Below are positions 56,807-64,000 of a DNA stretch of 64,000 nt, piece after piece. The position numbers and the translations under genes are program-made. The stretch's first letter is position 1. Each line of letters opens with the position of its first letter. The notes under the pieces were generated by a model. That model made no database searches, was not told the origin of the DNA, and was given only the letters and a program-made list of their open reading frames with translations. The stretch comes from CAIMUX01 sp964473865 (GTDB lineage: Bacteria; Eisenbacteria; RBG-16-71-46; CAIMUX01), in the NCBI GenBank assembly GCA_964473865.1, contig CAYYQN010000008.1, positions 65,321-129,320 on the forward strand. Direction: 5' to 3'.

Positions 56807-59340
56807 ATGCCCCGCCCGCGCAGATCTCCCAGACCGCCCAGGTCCGACACGTGGTCTACGACGATGATGTCGTCCGCTACTTCACCCTGGCCGCCATCGC
56901 CTCCGGCCTGATCGCCTTCCTGGTCGGCGTGCTGGCCGCCACGCAGCTCCCGTTCTGGCAGGCCAACTTCCGGATCCCCTGGCTGACCTTTGGCCGCCTG
57001 CGTCCGTTGCACACCAACGCCGCCATCTTCGCGTTCGTCGGCAACATGATGTTTGCCGGGATCTACTACTCCACGCAGCGGCTGCTCAAGACCCGCATGG
57101 CGTCCGATCTGCTGAGCCGCGTCAATTTCTGGGGCTGGCAGGCGATCATCGTCGCCGCGGCGGTCAGCCTGCCGCTGGGGCTGACGCAAGGCAAGGAGTA
57201 CGCGGAGCTGATCTGGCCGATCGACGTCCTGGTTGTCGGTGTCTGGGTCGTCTTCGCCGTGAACTTCTTCTGGACGCTGGCCCGGCGCAACGAGCCGAAC
57301 CTCTATGTCGCCCTCTGGTTCTACATCGCCACCATCGTGGCGATCTCGGTCCTCTACATCGTGAACAACCTGCAACTGCCGGCTGGCTTGCTCCACAGTT
57401 ACCCGATCTATGCCGGGGTCCAGGATGCCCTGGTGCAGTGGTGGTACGGCCACAACGCCGTGGGATTCTTCCTCACCACCCCGATCCTGGGGATCATGTA
57501 CTACTTCGTCCCGAAGGCGGCCGGCCGGCCGGTCTACTCCTACCGGCTATCGGTGGTCCACTTCTGGGCCCTGGTATTCGTGTACATCTGGGCCGGACCC
57601 CACCACCTGCTCAACACCTCCCTTCCGGACTGGGCGCAGACCCTCGGCACGATCTTCAGCGTCATCCTGCTGGCTCCCTCGTGGGGCGGCATGGTCAACG
57701 GCCTGCTGACCCTACGCGGCTCCTGGGACCGGTTGCGGTCGGATCCGATCCTGAAGTTCTTCATTGCGGCGATCACTTTTTACGGCATGTCGACATTCGA
57801 GGGGCCGCTGCTCGCGCTCAAGAGCGTGAACAGCCTCGGCCACTACACCGACTGGATCATCGGGCACGTGCACGGCGGCACCCTGGGCTGGAACGGCTTC
57901 ATGGCCGCCGGCGTCTTCTACTGGCTGGTGCCGCGGCTCTGGAATACCCGGCTCCGATCGCTCCGGATGGCCGAAGCCCACTTCTGGCTGGGCACCTTCG
58001 GCATTCTCCTGTACCTGGTCTCGATGTGGATCAGCGGCGTGAACCAGGGGCTCTACTGGCGGGCACTTGACGGCGACGGGTTCCTCAAGTACCCGGACTT
58101 CCTGGCCGGGCTGCTCTCGTTGCGCTTCCTCCACATCATGCGTCTTCTGGGCGGCATTGCCTATCTGAGCGGGTTCCTCCTCATGATCGGGAACCTCCTC
58201 GCCACCATTCGCTCCGGCGTGAAGGTCAACGGCGCGACCGACGCGGTCATTCCGGTGAAGATGCCGGCGCCCTCGTTCTGGAGACTCGTGTCCGGCGCGC
58301 CGGTGGTGCTGTCGGGGCTCGCCATCGGGCTCGCGATTCTGCTCGGCCGCTCGACGCCGGTAACCAGTCCGGCCATCCTGACCGCCGGAGCGATCGTAGC
58401 GGTGGTGGCGATCCTGCTCGGCTCCGCGGAGCGGCGGCAGCCCGGAAGCTGGCACCATCTGGTCGAGGGCAAGCCGCTGGCGTTCACGGTGCTCGTGCTC
58501 TTCGCGGTCTTGGTGGGCGGTCTGGTGGAGCTGATTCCGACCATCGTGATTCGGAATCGGGTGCCGGCCCTGGCCGCCGCCGCGAGCACCGCGGCCGCTC
58601 CGGCCCCGAGCGGCAGCGCGGCAACCGTCGCGGCCGGTGGCGCCCCGGAGCTCACGAAGTACATGCAAGCGCCTTACAGCCCGCTGGAGCTGGAGGGACG
58701 CGACCTCTACCTCCGCGAGGGCTGCTACAACTGCCACAGCCAGATGATCCGGCCGCTGCGCCACGAAACGCTGCGCTACGGCGACTACTCGCGTCTCGAG
58801 GAGTCGATCTACGACCAGCCGTTCCAGTGGGGATCCAAGCGGACCGGCCCGGACCTGGCCCGGGAGGGCGGAAAGTACCCGAATCTCTGGCACTACCAGC
58901 ACATGATCGACCCGCGATCCACGTCGCCCGGTTCCCCCATGCCGGCCTATCGTTGGCTCAAGGATGGGCGGATCGACCCGACGAAAACCGCGGGCAAGAT
59001 GGCTACGATGCGGAGACTGGGCGTCCCTTACGGCTCCGCGGAGATCGGCTCCGCGGCCCGGCTGGTCCATGCGCAGGGAGACCTGATTCGGGCCGATCTG
59101 GAGACGCAGGGGATCCGCATCGACGCGCGGAGCGAGCTCGTGGCGATGATCGCCTATCTGCAGCGGCTGGGGCGCGGTCCGCAGTTCCCGTCCCCGAGCG
59201 TCGCGGGTACGGCTTCCGTCACCCCGGGCGGACCGGGAGACGCCGCGGCGGTGGACTCGAACGAAGCTGCGTCCAGGGCGTCGGATGCGCCGGGCGGAAC
59301 CGCCGGCGAGACCCCGGCCGCCATCGCGGTCGTCCGATGA
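56803..59340 (+). CDS. ccoNO: Fused cbb3 cytochrome c oxidase subunits CcoN-CcoO
   Basis: 845 residues. The CcoN part (about 1-475) has the 12-helix heme-copper core: H70 (RLRPLHTNA) for low-spin heme b, CuB ligands H217 (YGHNAVGFF), H267 and H268 (GPHHLL), the likely cross-linked Tyr at about 261, and H355/H357 in HVHGG for the hemes. Two extra helices (about 500-540) follow, then the CcoO anchor helix (about 560-582) and an Ala/Pro linker. The CcoO heme c domain has C641, C644, H645 (CYNCHSQMIRP) and Met ligand M713 (SPMPAY). Single ATG at 56803, no internal stop. The fusion guarantees 1:1 subunits. The C-terminal tail is Ala/Gly-rich. Confidence 0.96.
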   Translation: MNAPPAQISQTAQVRHVVYDDDVVRYFTLAAIASGLIAFLVGVLAATQLPFWQANFRIPWLTFGRLRPLHTNAAIFAFVGNMMFAGIYYSTQRLLKTRMASDLLSRVNFWGWQAIIVAAAVSLPLGLTQGKEYAELIWPIDVLVVGVWVVFAVNFFWTLARRNEPNLYVALWFYIATIVAISVLYIVNNLQLPAGLLHSYPIYAGVQDALVQWWYGHNAVGFFLTTPILGIMYYFVPKAAGRPVYSYRLSVVHFWALVFVYIWAGPHHLLNTSLPDWAQTLGTIFSVILLAPSWGGMVNGLLTLRGSWDRLRSDPILKFFIAAITFYGMSTFEGPLLALKSVNSLGHYTDWIIGHVHGGTLGWNGFMAAGVFYWLVPRLWNTRLRSLRMAEAHFWLGTFGILLYLVSMWISGVNQGLYWRALDGDGFLKYPDFLAGLLSLRFLHIMRLLGGIAYLSGFLLMIGNLLATIRSGVKVNGATDAVIPVKMPAPSFWRLVSGAPVVLSGLAIGLAILLGRSTPVTSPAILTAGAIVAVVAILLGSAERRQPGSWHHLVEGKPLAFTVLVLFAVLVGGLVELIPTIVIRNRVPALAAAASTAAAPAPSGSAATVAAGGAPELTKYMQAPYSPLELEGRDLYLREGCYNCHSQMIRPLRHETLRYGDYSRLEESIYDQPFQWGSKRTGPDLAREGGKYPNLWHYQHMIDPRSTSPGSPMPAYRWLKDGRIDPTKTAGKMATMRRLGVPYGSAEIGSAARLVHAQGDLIRADLETQGIRIDARSELVAMIAYLQRLGRGPQFPSPSVAGTASVTPGGPGDAAAVDSNEAASRASDAPGGTAGETPAAIAVVR

Positions 59341-59555
59341 ACATGCTCCGGGAGTATCTGGCGGCGAAGGGGCTGGGCGTCTTCCCGGCCTTGGCCCTGC
59401 TCATCTTCGTGACGGCATTCCTGGGCGTCCTGGCCTATGTCGTCTTCTACCTGAAGAAGCGAGAAGTGCGCGATCATCTGGCGGCTCTTCCGTTCGACGG
59501 AAGCGAGACCGCCGCCGATCGTCCGAGCGACGAGGGGAGGATACCGGCGCGATGA
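59337..59555 (+). CDS. ccoQ: CcoQ/FixQ-like small subunit
   Basis: 72 residues with one membrane helix (GVFPALALLIFVTAFLGVLA) and then YVVFYLKKREVRDHLAALPF, which fits CcoQ (short helix, then basic and polar tail). CcoQ stabilises the complex. The ATG overlaps the ccoNO stop (ATGA); ATG 59343 is an alternative. Its stop overlaps the ccoP ATG. Identification is mainly positional. Confidence 0.8.
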   Translation: MNMLREYLAAKGLGVFPALALLIFVTAFLGVLAYVVFYLKKREVRDHLAALPFDGSETAADRPSDEGRIPAR

Positions 59556-60187
59556 AGAGTCCGCGGGACGAGTTGCTCGAGCACGACTTCGACGGGATCC
59601 GGGAGTACAACAATCCGCCGCCGAGGTGGATCATGTACATGCTCTACACCTCGATCGTCTTTGCGGTGGGATACTGGACGTACTTCCATGTATTTCATTT
59701 GGGGTCGCTGCCGGTGCGGGAGTATGACCAGGCGGTCGCGGCGGCCGCCGAATCGCAGCTCGCGGCGATGGCGATGCAGGAAGTCTCCGACCAGTCGCTC
59801 CTCCTGTTGTCACAGGTCCCGGCCCGGGTGGCGGAGGGCGGCCAGATCTACCAGCAGTTCTGCGTCGCCTGCCACCAGCCCGATGGAAGCGGGAGCGTCG
59901 GGCCCAATCTGACCGACGCCTACTGGATCCACGGCGGCAAGCCGACGCAGATCCTGCACACGGTGACCTACGGCGTCCCGGACAAGGGGATGGTCGCCTG
60001 GCGAGATCAGCTCGGTCCGGCTCGCGTGCAGAAGGTGGTCGCATTCGTGCTTACACTGCGCGGCAGGAATCTCCCGGGCAAAGCGGCGGAGGGGAACCTG
60101 GAGATGCCAGAGCCCGCGCCGGCGGCGCCGGCCGGCGCGTCGAGCGCGGCACCGGGCGCCCCGCCGGTCGCGCCTCCCCACGGGTAG
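59552..60187 (+). CDS. ccoP: CcoP/FixP subunit with a single heme c
   Basis: 211 residues. An N-terminal FixP_N segment (HDFDGIREYNNPPPRWIMYM) precedes one membrane helix (about 28-48). One cytochrome c domain (about 90-170) has C104, C107, H108 (CVACH) and Met ligand M147 (KGMVAW). Usual CcoP proteins are about 290-310 residues with two CxxCH motifs; the second heme domain is absent here. The tail is an Ala/Pro-rich linker (EMPEPAPAAPAGASSAAPGA). The electron path may therefore be shorter. Coupled to ccoQ by ATGA. Confidence 0.92.
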   Translation: MKSPRDELLEHDFDGIREYNNPPPRWIMYMLYTSIVFAVGYWTYFHVFHLGSLPVREYDQAVAAAAESQLAAMAMQEVSDQSLLLLSQVPARVAEGGQIYQQFCVACHQPDGSGSVGPNLTDAYWIHGGKPTQILHTVTYGVPDKGMVAWRDQLGPARVQKVVAFVLTLRGRNLPGKAAEGNLEMPEPAPAAPAGASSAAPGAPPVAPPHG

Positions 60188-60199
60188 GACGCCCGCAGA

Positions 60200-61627
60200 A
60201 TGCCCGACCCCGAGAGCCGCGGCGACCGCCGTCCCGCGCCACCGCCCGCCATCGGACGCCTGCCCGATCTCGACACCGTCTTCACGATCAACGACGACGG
60301 CTCGCGGAACTTCCTTCACCCCGCCGACGTGCACGGGCGCTGGCAGCGCCGGAAGAACGTCATCTTCGCGGTCCTCATCGCCCTCCACTTCGCCCTGCCC
60401 TGGATCCCGGTCGGGGGACGCCCCGCGGTCTGGATCGACATCCCGCACCGCGCGGCCTACGTCTTCGGCCTCACGTTCACCAATCAGGACTTCTACCTGA
60501 TGTTCTTCCTGCTCTCGGGGATCGGCTTCGCGCTCTTCGTGGTGACCTCGCTCTGGGGACGAGCGTGGTGTGGCTTCACCTGCCCGCAGACGGTCTGGAT
60601 GGAGGGGGTATTCCGGCGGATCGAACGCGGGATCGAGGGGCCGCGCGAGGTCCGCCTCCGGCGCAATCTGGGCCCGCTGACCGGCGAAAAGTTCCGGCGC
60701 AAGCTTGCCAAGCATCTGGTCTTCGTCGTCCTCTCCCTGATCCTGGCCCACGCCTTCATCAGCTACTTCATCCCCGGCCGTGAGCTGATCCAGGCGGTGC
60801 GCGGCCATCCGGCGGCCCACCCCACGGCCTTTGTCTGGGTCCTGGTCATGGCCGGCATCCTCTACTTCGACTATGCCTGGTTCCGCGAACAGACCTGCAT
60901 CGTGGTCTGTCCCTACGGACGGCTGCAATCGGCGCTCATCGATGCCGACACGGCCCTTGTCGGATACGACCGGAGTCGAGGGGAACCGCGCGGGAAGGCC
61001 GGCGAGGCGGCCGGCGATTGCGTCGACTGCCGCCGCTGCGTGGTCGTCTGTCCCACCGGTGTCGACATCCGCAACGGTCTGCAGATGGAGTGCATCGGGT
61101 GCGCCAATTGCATTGATGCCTGTGACGAGGTGATGACTCGGCTCCGGCGCCCGCGCGGGCTCGTGCGCTACGACTCCCAGCGGGGCTTCGAGGGGAAGCG
61201 ACGCGGATACCTGCGCCCGCGGGTCCTCCTCTATGCGGCGCTCGGCGTGGTCGGGCTCGCCGTCGCCGCCTCCGTGGCCGCCCGCCGCGGCACCTTCGAG
61301 GCCCGCGCTCTCCGTGTCGCGGGCCTACCCTACACCATTGAGAACGGCGTTCTGCGGAACCTCTACATGATGCAGATCCAGAACAAGGAAGGAGTGCCGC
61401 GGACCTTCACGGTCCAGGTCCAGCCGGTCGCCCCCGGAACCCCGGCGCCCGGAGTCACGCTTCCGTTGTCCCGGGTGGTGTTGGCGCCGATGGCTGACAC
61501 GAAGGTGCCGGCGTTCGCCACGCTCGCGGCGGACCGCTACGCGGAGCCGATCGACCTGCGATTCGCCGTGATCGACTCGGCCTCGGGGGAACAGCGCGTG
61601 GTCAAGGTGGAGTTCCTGGGGCCATAG
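60200..61627 (+). CDS. ccoG: Cytochrome c oxidase accessory protein CcoG (RdxA/FixG)
   Basis: 475 residues. Membrane protein with about five helices and two ferredoxin-type 4Fe-4S sites: CVDCRRCVVVCP and CIGCANCIDAC. Extra Cys are in WCGFTCPQ and CIVVCPYG. The C-terminal FixG Ig-like domain (about 370-475) starts after a membrane helix (VLLYAALGVVGLAVAASVAA). It is thought to reduce copper or handle electrons during oxidase assembly. Twelve bases after ccoP. The usual ccoH (FixH) is not found after it; the next gene is unrelated. Confidence 0.94.
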   Translation: MPDPESRGDRRPAPPPAIGRLPDLDTVFTINDDGSRNFLHPADVHGRWQRRKNVIFAVLIALHFALPWIPVGGRPAVWIDIPHRAAYVFGLTFTNQDFYLMFFLLSGIGFALFVVTSLWGRAWCGFTCPQTVWMEGVFRRIERGIEGPREVRLRRNLGPLTGEKFRRKLAKHLVFVVLSLILAHAFISYFIPGRELIQAVRGHPAAHPTAFVWVLVMAGILYFDYAWFREQTCIVVCPYGRLQSALIDADTALVGYDRSRGEPRGKAGEAAGDCVDCRRCVVVCPTGVDIRNGLQMECIGCANCIDACDEVMTRLRRPRGLVRYDSQRGFEGKRRGYLRPRVLLYAALGVVGLAVAASVAARRGTFEARALRVAGLPYTIENGVLRNLYMMQIQNKEGVPRTFTVQVQPVAPGTPAPGVTLPLSRVVLAPMADTKVPAFATLAADRYAEPIDLRFAVIDSASGEQRVVKVEFLGP

Positions 61628-61666
61628 CAGCGTGAATCGCGACTTCGATCCCGGCTCTCCGTGCGG

Positions 61667-61672
61667 TATGAT
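61667..61672 (+). promoter_or_regulatory. -10 element TATGAT before the secreted hydrolase
   Basis: TATGAT 41 bases upstream of ATG 61714. A weak -35 (TTCGAT, 61644-61649) lies 17 bases away. Confidence 0.4.
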
Positions 61673-61713
61673 GGTAAGCCCACTTCAGGCGACCCCAGCC
61701 GGAGGTATCACCC

Positions 61714-63981
61714 ATGTGTGCACGAACTCCCTGCAAATCGCGGGCTCGGCAGACGGCTCTGCTGCTGCTCGCCGCATTCCCGGTGATCGCGTCGTCCGGG
61801 TTCGGATCCGGCCCCGGATCCGAATCCGGGACAGGCGCTGCTCTCCGCAACGCTCTCTCCGGGCTCGATCCCGGCCGGATGCCTTCACCGATTCTCTACG
61901 ACCGGGTCGTCCCCTTGGCCGCGCTGCCGGAGCTGAACGGATCGCCGGATGCGCCAGTGGTGACTCCCGAGCGCTGGCGTCAGGCGCTCCACGAGCTCAC
62001 CCTGGCCGCCTCCGAGCCGCTCCCCTGGCCGACCGTTCCGCAGGTCCGGGCCCGGACCGCGGCTGCTCGGGACGCCGGTTTGATCGAGATCGCCGTCCTG
62101 GACGCGACCTATGCGCGCCTGCGCCCCGACGCGCTGGTGAAGGGAACGCTGGTCCGGCGTGGCGACCGTCTGGTGGAAGCTTTCGGAGCGCGCGCGGAGG
62201 AGCTCTTCGCGACGGAGCACGCCTTTGCCGTGACCGCCCTGGCGCCTCAGATCTTTCATGGCGGCTCGACGTCGTTCACGCTGCCCCGCGATCTCTACCT
62301 GACTGCGCGGCGTGACCTCCCGGTCCGCCTGGAGGCCGACTTCGCCGACGGACGGGGACTCCGCGCAGTCGCCTGGGACCAACCGGTCCCGGTGCGGTAT
62401 CTTGCCACCGGCCCCCGTGAACTTCGCTTGCGGGCGATCTACGCCGACGGTTCAGCGTCCTGGGGACGCTTTCCGATCGAGGTTCGCTCTCTGCGTACCC
62501 CGGTGCCGACCGAAACCCTGCCGTTGACCGCCGACATTCCGTTTCAGGGGGGCGTGGCCAGCGGAGAGGCGTTCTTCTACCTCGCGGACGGGCATTCCTC
62601 CCTCGTCAATCCGATCGTCGTGGTCGAGGGGTTCGATTTGGACGACTCGATGGGCTGGGACGCGCTCTACACGCTCCTCAATCAGGAGAACCTGCTTGAA
62701 GACCTGCGGGCTGAGGGGTATGACGCCGTCATCCTGGACTTCGCTTCCGCCACCGACCTGATCCAGCGCAACGCATCCCTGCTGGTCAAGCTCCTGCAGA
62801 CCGTGCAGGCCCTCGGCCCCCCGGGGCATGCCTTTCCCGTGGTCGGCGCCAGCATGGGCGGCCTGGTCAGCCGCTACGCCCTGGCCTACATGGAACAGGC
62901 GGCGATTCCGCATCAAGTCGCCGCTTTCGTCGCCTTCGACGCGCCGAACCGCGGCGCCAACATTCCACTCGGGCTGCAGTACTGGCTTGCCTTCTTTCAA
63001 GGCGAGTCCGCGGACGCCGCCTTTCTCCTGAGCCGGCTCGACCAGCCGGCCGCCCGGCAGATGCTCCTCTATCACCACACCTCGCCGCCGGGACCGACCG
63101 GAGTGAGCGATCCGATGCGCGCGGAATTCCTGGCCGACCTTGCGGCGCACGGCGACTTTCCGTCCACCCCGCGTCTGGTCGCGATCGCCAACGGCAGTGG
63201 CATCCAGACGAATCAGGGTTTTGCGCCCGGCGACCAGATCATTCAGTGGGAGTACTACAGCCTGCTGGTCGACATCATCGGCAACATCTGGGCCGTTCCG
63301 GACGGCTCCAGCCACCTCATCTTCGACGGCGAGATCAATCTGATCTGGCCGCTGCCGGATGAGCAGCTGTCGGTGACGGTGTCGGCCACCCTGCCCTGGG
63401 ACAACGCGCCGGGAGGGTACCGAGCCTCGATGGCCCAGATGGACACGGTGGCGGCGCCGTACGGCGACATCATCGCGCTTCACCCGGCCCACGCCTTCAT
63501 CCCGACCATCAGCGCGCTGGGGCTCGACGTGACCGATCCCTTCTACGACATTGCCGGCGACGGCGATCTGCTTTTACACACTTCGTTTGACGCTGTCTAC
63601 TTCCCCCAGGTCAACCAGGAGCACGTGCTCATCACCCCCGAAAACAAGGCGTGGTTTGTGAGTGAAATCCACGGACTGGCCGCGGGAGTCGCGGACTGGC
63701 TGCCCGCGCAAACGTATCACCGCTGCTTCCCGAATCCCTGGACGTCCCGTACCACGATCGCATTTTCCCTACCAGGCCCCGCGCCGATCCGGCTCGACGT
63801 GTTCGACATCGCCGGCCGTCATGTTCGCAACCTGGCGCACGGGGAGTTCGCGCCGGGACGCCGGGAGATTCCGTGGGACGGCCGGGACGACCAGGGGTCT
63901 CGAGTGGCCGCCGGCGCCTATGTCTACCGTCTGGACGTCGCGGGATGGACGCACTCGGGGCAGATGATGCACCTGCGGTGA
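61714..63981 (+). CDS. Secreted alpha/beta hydrolase (lipase-like) with C-terminal FlgD-type sorting module
   Basis: 755 residues. Signal peptide about 1-28 (TALLLLAAFPVIASSGFGSG). The N-terminal part (about 60-290) is beta-rich and unknown. The alpha/beta hydrolase domain (about 295-600) has IVVVEGFDLDDSMGWDALYT, the nucleophile motif GASMGGLVSRYAL, and AFVAFDAPNRGANIPLGLQY. The His/Asp of the triad are not certain. Residues about 670-755 form a FlgD/T9SS-like module: RCFPNPWTSRTTIAFSLPGP, LDVFDIAGRHVRNLAHGEF, WDGRDDQGSRVAAGAYVYRL. GGAGG is eight bases before the ATG. Likely a cell-surface or exported esterase or lipase. Confidence 0.88.
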   Translation: MCARTPCKSRARQTALLLLAAFPVIASSGFGSGPGSESGTGAALRNALSGLDPGRMPSPILYDRVVPLAALPELNGSPDAPVVTPERWRQALHELTLAASEPLPWPTVPQVRARTAAARDAGLIEIAVLDATYARLRPDALVKGTLVRRGDRLVEAFGARAEELFATEHAFAVTALAPQIFHGGSTSFTLPRDLYLTARRDLPVRLEADFADGRGLRAVAWDQPVPVRYLATGPRELRLRAIYADGSASWGRFPIEVRSLRTPVPTETLPLTADIPFQGGVASGEAFFYLADGHSSLVNPIVVVEGFDLDDSMGWDALYTLLNQENLLEDLRAEGYDAVILDFASATDLIQRNASLLVKLLQTVQALGPPGHAFPVVGASMGGLVSRYALAYMEQAAIPHQVAAFVAFDAPNRGANIPLGLQYWLAFFQGESADAAFLLSRLDQPAARQMLLYHHTSPPGPTGVSDPMRAEFLADLAAHGDFPSTPRLVAIANGSGIQTNQGFAPGDQIIQWEYYSLLVDIIGNIWAVPDGSSHLIFDGEINLIWPLPDEQLSVTVSATLPWDNAPGGYRASMAQMDTVAAPYGDIIALHPAHAFIPTISALGLDVTDPFYDIAGDGDLLLHTSFDAVYFPQVNQEHVLITPENKAWFVSEIHGLAAGVADWLPAQTYHRCFPNPWTSRTTIAFSLPGPAPIRLDVFDIAGRHVRNLAHGEFAPGRREIPWDGRDDQGSRVAAGAYVYRLDVAGWTHSGQMMHLR

Positions 63982-64000
63982 GGTCCGGCGCAGGGTTCTA

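Noticed and set aside
1..64000. tRNA, rRNA, CRISPR, insertion sequence or prophage genes
   Set aside because: Looked for cloverleaf T-loop patterns, regular spaced repeats, transposase and integrase motifs; none was convincing.

Overview
The window is about 70% GC, with dense short-spaced operons, frequent GTG starts and four-base start/stop overlaps. No tRNA, rRNA, CRISPR array, transposase or phage gene was seen. It contains three runs of exactly 100 N (3394-3493, 6461-6560, 46403-46502), which look like scaffold placeholders, so this is probably a metagenome-assembled draft. Two secreted proteins end in FlgD/T9SS-like C-terminal modules, and there is a type Vd-like patatin autotransporter, a fused CcoN-CcoO oxidase and many TPR or lipoprotein genes. 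This points to a Gram-negative (diderm) bacterium of an uncultured FCB-type phylum such as Candidatus Eisenbacteria or a relative. The phylum is an inference from gene content only.

Layout. 1-9 kb: the end of efp, an OmpA-like lipoprotein with a small winged-helix/coiled-coil protein, a patatin/beta-barrel protein interrupted by a gap, threonyl-tRNA synthetase, a cupin cut by a gap, and a two-domain VOC protein. 8.4-15.8 kb: a NifU/NifS iron-sulfur assembly pair, a large CHASE4-HAMP-HK-REC-REC-Hpt hybrid kinase, and a second cysteine desulfurase. 16-29.1 kb: an exopolysaccharide or O-antigen locus. A GT4 enzyme and a Wza-like export protein lie on the plus strand. A minus-strand operon reads Wzz-like, GT2, Wzy/WaaL-like, GT4, GT4, GT2, MurJ/MviN-type flippase, GT2. 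29.5-34 kb: a NodIJ-like ABC exporter, then an L,D-transpeptidase divergent from a MepK-like peptidase. 34-46.4 kb: lipoproteins, a YyaL-type thioredoxin-fold protein, a TMTC-like TPR membrane protein, an SDR, a SUMF1-fold lipoprotein, a HEAT-repeat/HD-GYP pair, a HAD hydrolase and MsrB. 46.6-53 kb: a secreted endonuclease I, an aldo/keto reductase, a class II glutamine amidotransferase with a small membrane protein, and a large secreted protein of unknown function. 53-61.6 kb: a complete cbb3 oxidase operon (SafE-like, ccoI, ccoS, ccoN-O fusion, ccoQ, ccoP, ccoG). The window ends with a secreted alpha/beta hydrolase.

How the genes fit together. The EPS genes supply glycosyl transfer, flipping, polymerisation or ligation, chain-length control and outer-membrane export; the initiating phosphoglycosyltransferase is not in the window. 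The cco operon encodes a microaerobic terminal oxidase with its copper-loading ATPase and FeS accessory protein, and NifU/NifS could supply FeS clusters in the same low-oxygen lifestyle. The most unusual points are: (i) a C10 tract and a perfect Shine-Dalgarno/ATG inside the hybrid kinase gene, exactly at the start of its Hpt domain; (ii) a translationally coupled HEAT/HD-GYP pair that appears to share one N-terminal domain; (iii) the CcoNO fusion with a monoheme CcoP and no ccoH; (iv) mini-ORFs linked by ATGA overlaps in front of glycosyltransferase genes; and (v) a recurring extended -10 promoter element, with two genes that look leaderless.
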